From NCBI GenBank assembly GCA_937874455.1, contig CALNBE010000283.1:1-17167 (forward strand): 17,167 nucleotides of DNA, written 5' to 3'. Source of the DNA: an uncultured Opitutia bacterium. GTDB lineage: Bacteria; Verrucomicrobiota; Verrucomicrobiia; Opitutales; UBA953. This document shows, one piece after another, positions 13,505 to 17,167 of this stretch; positions within the stretch are counted from its first letter, which is position 1; the number at the start of each line of letters is the position of its first letter. The position numbers and the translations under genes are program-made. Under the pieces are notes generated by a model. The model was not told the DNA's origin. It did not search any database and saw only the letters and a program-made list of their open reading frames with translations.

Positions 13505-14794
13505 TTATCTCTCCGGGGAGACGTACCAGCCGGTGAAGAGAATGGTCTGGCTGGGGCGGTGGAGGAGAAAAACGGCGAAGGGGTGATCGGCATGGAAAAT
13601 GGCAGGTGGTGGTTGCATATCCATGGAGGAGCAGCCGATGCTGAAATGGGTGGTGGTGGTCGCGGCGGCGGCTTCGGTGCCTTCCTCGTCGGTCTTGATC
13701 CAGGCTTGCTGCCGGGAATGGCGGATGAACAGGTTGGCGGCTTCGTAGGTCCGATTGAACATTGGGGAAAAGTCCGCCTTCTCTTGGTCGAAGGCCGAGG
13801 CGATGCCCAAGGCCTTGAGCGGCTCGGGCAGCTCGAGAGTGGTCCGCATTTCAAACTTAGGCAGGAGCAGATCGACCTCATGGGTGAAGGCATTTTCCCG
13901 CAGGGTAGCGAGCCGGTCCGCATCGATTTTCTTTAACAAAGATGGGATGGAAATGTTTTTGCGCGGCAGCAGCACGCCGAGGGAAAAGGTGCCTTCTTTG
14001 TAGGGCAGCTCGACGTATTGGAAGTCGGTGTCCTCCGCGTAATCGAAATGGTGAATTTGCGCCATCATGGGCACTGGCTGGCTTTCTGCGGGGCTGAGAT
14101 GGAAGGGCTGCGGGGTGGTGGCCTCGGAGGAAAATCGCGCGGCCCATTCGGATTTAAAATACGCGACATTCACCAGCACCAGCGCGGGATGCAGGACGAC
14201 ATTGGGCGTGGGCCGCTCGGACTGTAAATCGTCCGAGGAAACGACATCGTTGACGCGCCCGGCGGTGTGGTCGTGAATCCACCGATTGATGACGTCGCTG
14301 GAGCGTTGCGGATTACCAAAGGTGTCGTCGAACAAAGCTGCCCCGAAATTTCCGGTCAGGCGGTTTTTATAGTCCTGTTTGAACTCGGTGCGCCCGCCAA
14401 TCCAAACCGCGTTGAGCAGGGTGCTTTGGGCGGTGGGATCATTTTTCACTTGGGCACGGATGGCGGTCAGTTGCGTCAGCAGCAAATTTTCGTCGGGGGG
14501 AAAATGAAACGCTTGGGCGAGTTCCTCCCGGGTTTTCCCCGCGCTGCCCACAAAGCTCATGGCGTAGTTGTGGAAAATGGATTGCGGAGAAAGGACGGTG
14601 TTTTTTTCGAACAGCTCCGGCGGCACTTGGCGGAGGAAATCGAAGGTGAAGGCGTTGATCGCCTGGGCGGTTTCCGTGGCCGGCGTGGGACGGTAGGCTG
14701 GCGCAGTGCCGAGGAGGAAAAAGGTCAGCAGCAGTACTGCCGGGAAACGCAGGGCGCGACAAAATTTGGCGAAGCAGGGGCGGAGGGGTGGCAT
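13505..14794 (-). CDS. Secreted serpin (inhibitory-type serine protease inhibitor)
   Basis: A 429-residue serpin from ATG 14794. The N-terminal signal sequence has a basic part (FAKFCRALR) and the core FPAVLLLTFFLLG, with APA near 31-33 as a possible cleavage site. Serpin signatures include LSPQSIFHNYAMSFVGSAG, LLNAVWIG, LVNVAYFKSEWAARF, VELPYKEGTFSLGVLLP, LLPKFEM and the C-terminal DHPFAVFLL...TILFTGWYVSP. The reactive-loop hinge EEGTEAAAAT (370-379) matches the consensus of inhibitory serpins, so it should trap a protease rather than being a non-inhibitory relative. The loop between the hinge and DHPF is longer than in alpha-1-antitrypsin by about eight residues, so the scissile bond cannot be fixed; Ile, Ser and Met in TTHFSIGCSSMDM are candidates. 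A TTG at 14824 would add ten residues. It is divergent from the nitroreductase gene and convergent with tRNA-Leu. Target is unknown. Confidence 0.94.
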   Translation of the reverse strand: MPPLRPCFAKFCRALRFPAVLLLTFFLLGTAPAYRPTPATETAQAINAFTFDFLRQVPPELFEKNTVLSPQSIFHNYAMSFVGSAGKTREELAQAFHFPPDENLLLTQLTAIRAQVKNDPTAQSTLLNAVWIGGRTEFKQDYKNRLTGNFGAALFDDTFGNPQRSSDVINRWIHDHTAGRVNDVVSSDDLQSERPTPNVVLHPALVLVNVAYFKSEWAARFSSEATTPQPFHLSPAESQPVPMMAQIHHFDYAEDTDFQYVELPYKEGTFSLGVLLPRKNISIPSLLKKIDADRLATLRENAFTHEVDLLLPKFEMRTTLELPEPLKALGIASAFDQEKADFSPMFNRTYEAANLFIRHSRQQAWIKTDEEGTEAAAATTTTHFSIGCSSMDMQPPPAIFHADHPFAVFLLHRPSQTILFTGWYVSPER

Positions 14795-14809
14795 GGGCTT
14801 ATGGGTTTG

Positions 14810-14825
14810 TTTGAAGCGATTCAAA
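14810..14825. repeat. Small palindrome in the serpin/nitroreductase divergent spacer
   Basis: TTTGAA (14810-14815) and TTCAAA (14820-14825) flank GCGA, a 16-base operator-like dyad 16 bases upstream of the serpin ATG. TTGAAGC recurs at 14854-14860. The 84-base spacer must hold both promoters. No known regulator site is recognised. Confidence 0.3.
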
Positions 14826-14878
14826 AAGGGTGGTCAATGGCGCAGTGGCATGCTTGAAGCAGGGCAACGTTTTTCCCC

Positions 14879-15523
14879 ATGAATCTCTCCGAACTGGCCG
14901 CGCGGCGGTACACCACGAAACATTATGATCCGGCGAAGGAAATTTCCCCCGCGCTGTTGGCGCAGTTGTGGGATGTGCTGCGGCTGGCCCCGTCGTCGGT
15001 CAACTCCCAGCCCTGGCATTTTGTGGTGGCGGGCACGGCGGCGGGGAAGGCGAAAATCTTGCCCGCGATCCTCGATTTCAATCACGCCCGGGTGACGGAT
15101 GCCGCGCAGGTGGTGGTGTTTTGTGCCAAGGCTCCGTTGTCCGAGGAGCATTTGCAGCGGGTGCTGGCGCAGGAGGAAAAAGACGGGCGGTTCGAGACGC
15201 CGGAGTTGAAAGCTGCGGGCGACGCCGGGCGGCATCATTTTGTCGGGTTGAACAGCACGACCCCGGAGGCGCAATTTGCCTGGGCGAGCAAGCAAGTTTA
15301 CCTCGCGCTCGGACAGTTGCTGCTGGGCGCGGCGGCGCTGGGGATTGATTCGACGCCGATCGAGGGTTTTGACGCGGAAAAAATGGACGCGCTGCTCGGG
15401 TTGCGGGAAAAAGGCCTGCGCAGCGTGGTGGTGGCCAGCCTCGGCTACCGCAGCGCCACCGACGGCAACGCTACCCGGCCCAAATCTCGGCTACCCGCGG
15501 AGGAAATATTTACATTTATCTGA
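14879..15523 (+). CDS. nfsB: Oxygen-insensitive NAD(P)H nitroreductase, NfsB type
   Basis: A 214-residue FMN-dependent oxidoreductase that reduces nitroaromatics, quinones or pteridines with NAD(P)H in the cytoplasm. It closely parallels E. coli NfsB (217 residues). FMN-phosphate residues lie in RRYTTKHYD (R10, K14) and RPKSRLP (K202, R204). PSSVNSQPWHF is at 38-48. VVVFCAKAPLSEEH, EEKDGRFETPELKAAGDAGR, ASKQVYLALGQLLLGAAALGIDSTPIEGFD and VVASLGYRS match the family in order; the third is split here as KQVYLALGQLLLG and IDSTPIEGFD. The natural substrate of such enzymes is usually unknown. The start ATG has no Shine-Dalgarno. It is divergent from the serpin gene and 61 bases before the transporter gene, with no terminator between them, so the two may be cotranscribed. 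Confidence 0.94.
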   Translation: MNLSELAARRYTTKHYDPAKEISPALLAQLWDVLRLAPSSVNSQPWHFVVAGTAAGKAKILPAILDFNHARVTDAAQVVVFCAKAPLSEEHLQRVLAQEEKDGRFETPELKAAGDAGRHHFVGLNSTTPEAQFAWASKQVYLALGQLLLGAAALGIDSTPIEGFDAEKMDALLGLREKGLRSVVVASLGYRSATDGNATRPKSRLPAEEIFTFI

Positions 15524-15584
15524 GAACAACTTCCTGTAAGCCCTGTTACTTCGCCCTTCGTTTTTTCCCTTTGCCTGAAAATTC

Positions 15585-17167
15585 ATGACGACCACCGACG
15601 CCGCCCAAGCAACCCCGACTGCTCCGCCTTCCACCAAGTTCACCAAGAACTTTTGGGTGATCAATGCCCTCGAAATGGGGGAGCGCCTAGCCTACAATAA
15701 TCTGCGTGTCGTCGCGCCGATTTACATCATGCAGGCCGACAATCCTGGCGGCTTGCACCTGACGGCGGGGGACAAGGGGATCATCTACGCGTGGTGGGCA
15801 ATTGTGCAGTCGATTCTGCCGATTTTCACCGGCGGTCTGGCGGATCGTTGGGGATTCAAGCGCACGCTGAGCTACGCGATTCCCGCGATCATGCTGGGCT
15901 ACATGATGCTGGGAGTGTTGCGGGATTTGGGTTGGGCGACAGCGCTGGCCGGACATTTTGTGGGGGAAGGGTCGGCGCATACGCCGCAATCGCTGGCGAA
16001 TTACTGGTTGTTTCTCCTGTCGATCACGGTGTTGGCCGCGGGATCGGCGTTTTTCAAACCCGGTTTGCAGGGCACGCTGGCCAGCAGTTTGGTGAAAGAA
16101 AATTCGTCGATGGGCTGGGGCGTTTTTTACTGGGTGGTGAATGTTGGCGCGTTCGTCGGGCATTTTATCCCCGGCGTGCTGCTGGTGAGTGGACTGTTTG
16201 GGGCGGAAGCCAATTCGGCGGCGGCTTGGCAAAATGTGTTTTTTGCCTCGGCCGCTTGCACGGGGCTAAACCTGTTGCTGCTGACGCGCCTCAAGGACGT
16301 GCCTTCGGGCGCGTCCAAGACCGAGTCACTGGGGGCGGTGGCCAAGCGCACACTGCTCAACATTATCGAGCCGCGCCTGTTGTCCTTTCTCATCATCATG
16401 TCGGGCTTCTGGCTGATGATGTTCCAGTTGTGGGATCTGCAACCGAACTTCATCGCCGATTGGCTCGACAGCTCGAAGGAAGCCTCGTGGCTGCAACAGC
16501 ACTTGCCGTGGGCGGCGCAATCGATGGTGCAGGACACCCCGCGCGGCCCGATGATTTTGCAAAACGTGCTGCTCAGCCTGAACTCAATTTACATTATTCT
16601 CGGGGTGGTCATCACCTCCTGGCTGACGCGCAAAATGCGCACCCTCTCGGCGATGCTGATTGGCATGGGAACGGCGACGGCGGGGATTTTGATCGCGGGG
16701 GCTTCCATGAACTTGTGGTGGCTGGTGTTTGGCATCCTGTTTTTCTCCATCGGGGAAATGACCATCGGACCAAAGAAAAGCGAATACCTCTCTCTGATCG
16801 CGCCGCCGGGGAAAAAGGGGTTGTATTTGGGCTATGTGAACATCCCCGCCGGCGTGGGCATTCTCTTCGGTTCACTGATCGCGGGATTCGTTTACGGGCG
16901 CTACGGGGAAAAGGCGGTGCTGGCGCTGAAGTATCTGGCGGAGAAAACTAATTTCGCCGAAGGAAAAACTTGGGACGGGAAGGTGGCGTCGTTGGAAACC
17001 TTCATCGGCGTGCCGCGCAGTGAAGCGATGACCACCCTGCAAACGCACCTGAGCCTGACTCCGCAGGAGGCGACGCAATTGCTCTGGGACACCTATAGCC
17101 CGCACCTGCATGTGTGGATTCCCTTTGCGGTGGTCGGGGTGGTGTCGGCCATTGCGCTGTTTGTCTT
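15585..17167 (+). CDS. POT/PTR2-like MFS transporter (3' end outside window)
   Basis: An open frame from ATG 15585 runs through the window end without a stop (527 codons seen). It encodes a polytopic transporter of the major facilitator superfamily. A polar 20-residue N-terminus is followed by the proton-coupling ExxER motif in LEMGERLAY (E30, E33, R34), then MFS motif A in GGLADRWGFKRT (83-94). AFFKPGLQGTLASSL and FYWVVNVGAF (F181-Y182) match the PTR2 signature of peptide transporters. Later parts include FSIGEMTIGPKKSEYLS and APPGKKGLYLGYVN. A soluble loop of about 65 residues (near 445-510) precedes the last visible membrane segment. By family it should be a proton-driven di/tripeptide or related-solute importer, but the substrate is inferred only from motifs. 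It begins 61 bases after nfsB, without a Shine-Dalgarno. Confidence 0.87.
   Translation, partial: MTTTDAAQATPTAPPSTKFTKNFWVINALEMGERLAYNNLRVVAPIYIMQADNPGGLHLTAGDKGIIYAWWAIVQSILPIFTGGLADRWGFKRTLSYAIPAIMLGYMMLGVLRDLGWATALAGHFVGEGSAHTPQSLANYWLFLLSITVLAAGSAFFKPGLQGTLASSLVKENSSMGWGVFYWVVNVGAFVGHFIPGVLLVSGLFGAEANSAAAWQNVFFASAACTGLNLLLLTRLKDVPSGASKTESLGAVAKRTLLNIIEPRLLSFLIIMSGFWLMMFQLWDLQPNFIADWLDSSKEASWLQQHLPWAAQSMVQDTPRGPMILQNVLLSLNSIYIILGVVITSWLTRKMRTLSAMLIGMGTATAGILIAGASMNLWWLVFGILFFSIGEMTIGPKKSEYLSLIAPPGKKGLYLGYVNIPAGVGILFGSLIAGFVYGRYGEKAVLALKYLAEKTNFAEGKTWDGKVASLETFIGVPRSEAMTTLQTHLSLTPQEATQLLWDTYSPHLHVWIPFAVVGVVSAIALFV

Noticed and set aside
15791..16951. A 386-codon plus-strand open frame inside the transporter region
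   Set aside because: It is in another frame from the transporter frame that begins at 15585, which alone shows membrane segments and POT motifs and stays open to the window edge.

Overview
The window looks like a gene-dense, GC-rich chromosomal segment of a bacterium, most likely of the PVC superphylum and probably Verrucomicrobiota. The basis is indirect: RNase E/G and RNase Y occur together, the phosphatidylserine decarboxylase resembles the chlamydial type, there is a secreted serpin, and clear Shine-Dalgarno sequences are missing before nearly every gene. No taxonomic marker such as rRNA is present, so this is an inference.

Layout. (1) 1-1493, +: C-terminal part of the helicase HrpB, cut by the window edge, facing the next block across a bidirectional terminator at 1524-1553. 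(2) 1583-4766, -: a rodA to RNase E/G operon. (3) 4929-7685, +: RNase Y (rny), then a 190-base structured leader and an Arg/Gly-rich disordered protein; the divergent rodA/rny spacer holds a perfect 11-bp inverted repeat. A strong terminator ends this block at 7708-7741. (4) 7739-10730, -: a tight four-gene run (GYF_2/DUF4190 membrane protein, LysR regulator, prmC, marC). (5) 10830-12192, -: a ClpP-fold protein with a long coiled coil, whose signal peptide lies in another reading frame, with its own terminator at 10767-10804. (6) 12371-13404, +: phosphatidylserine decarboxylase, then tRNA-Leu(UAG). (7) 13505-14794, -: a secreted serpin, divergent from (8) 14879-15523, +: an NfsB-type nitroreductase, and 15585 to the window end, +: a POT/PTR2-type MFS transporter that runs off the edge.

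Most genes are housekeeping: RNA decay (RNase E/G, RNase Y, HrpB), cell-wall elongation (RodA), translation termination (PrmC), phospholipid synthesis (Psd) and transport. The parts that look least ordinary are the cluster of two endoribonucleases with a disordered Arg-rich protein that could act as a separate scaffold (inference), the frameshift that removes a near-perfect signal peptide from the ClpP-like protein, the inverted repeat between rodA and rny, a ten-codon leader frame carrying the only canonical Shine-Dalgarno I found, and a strongly over-represented GAGGAAA heptamer. I see no CRISPR array, insertion sequence, integrase, phage gene or rRNA. I do not see a clearly new defence or mobile system.
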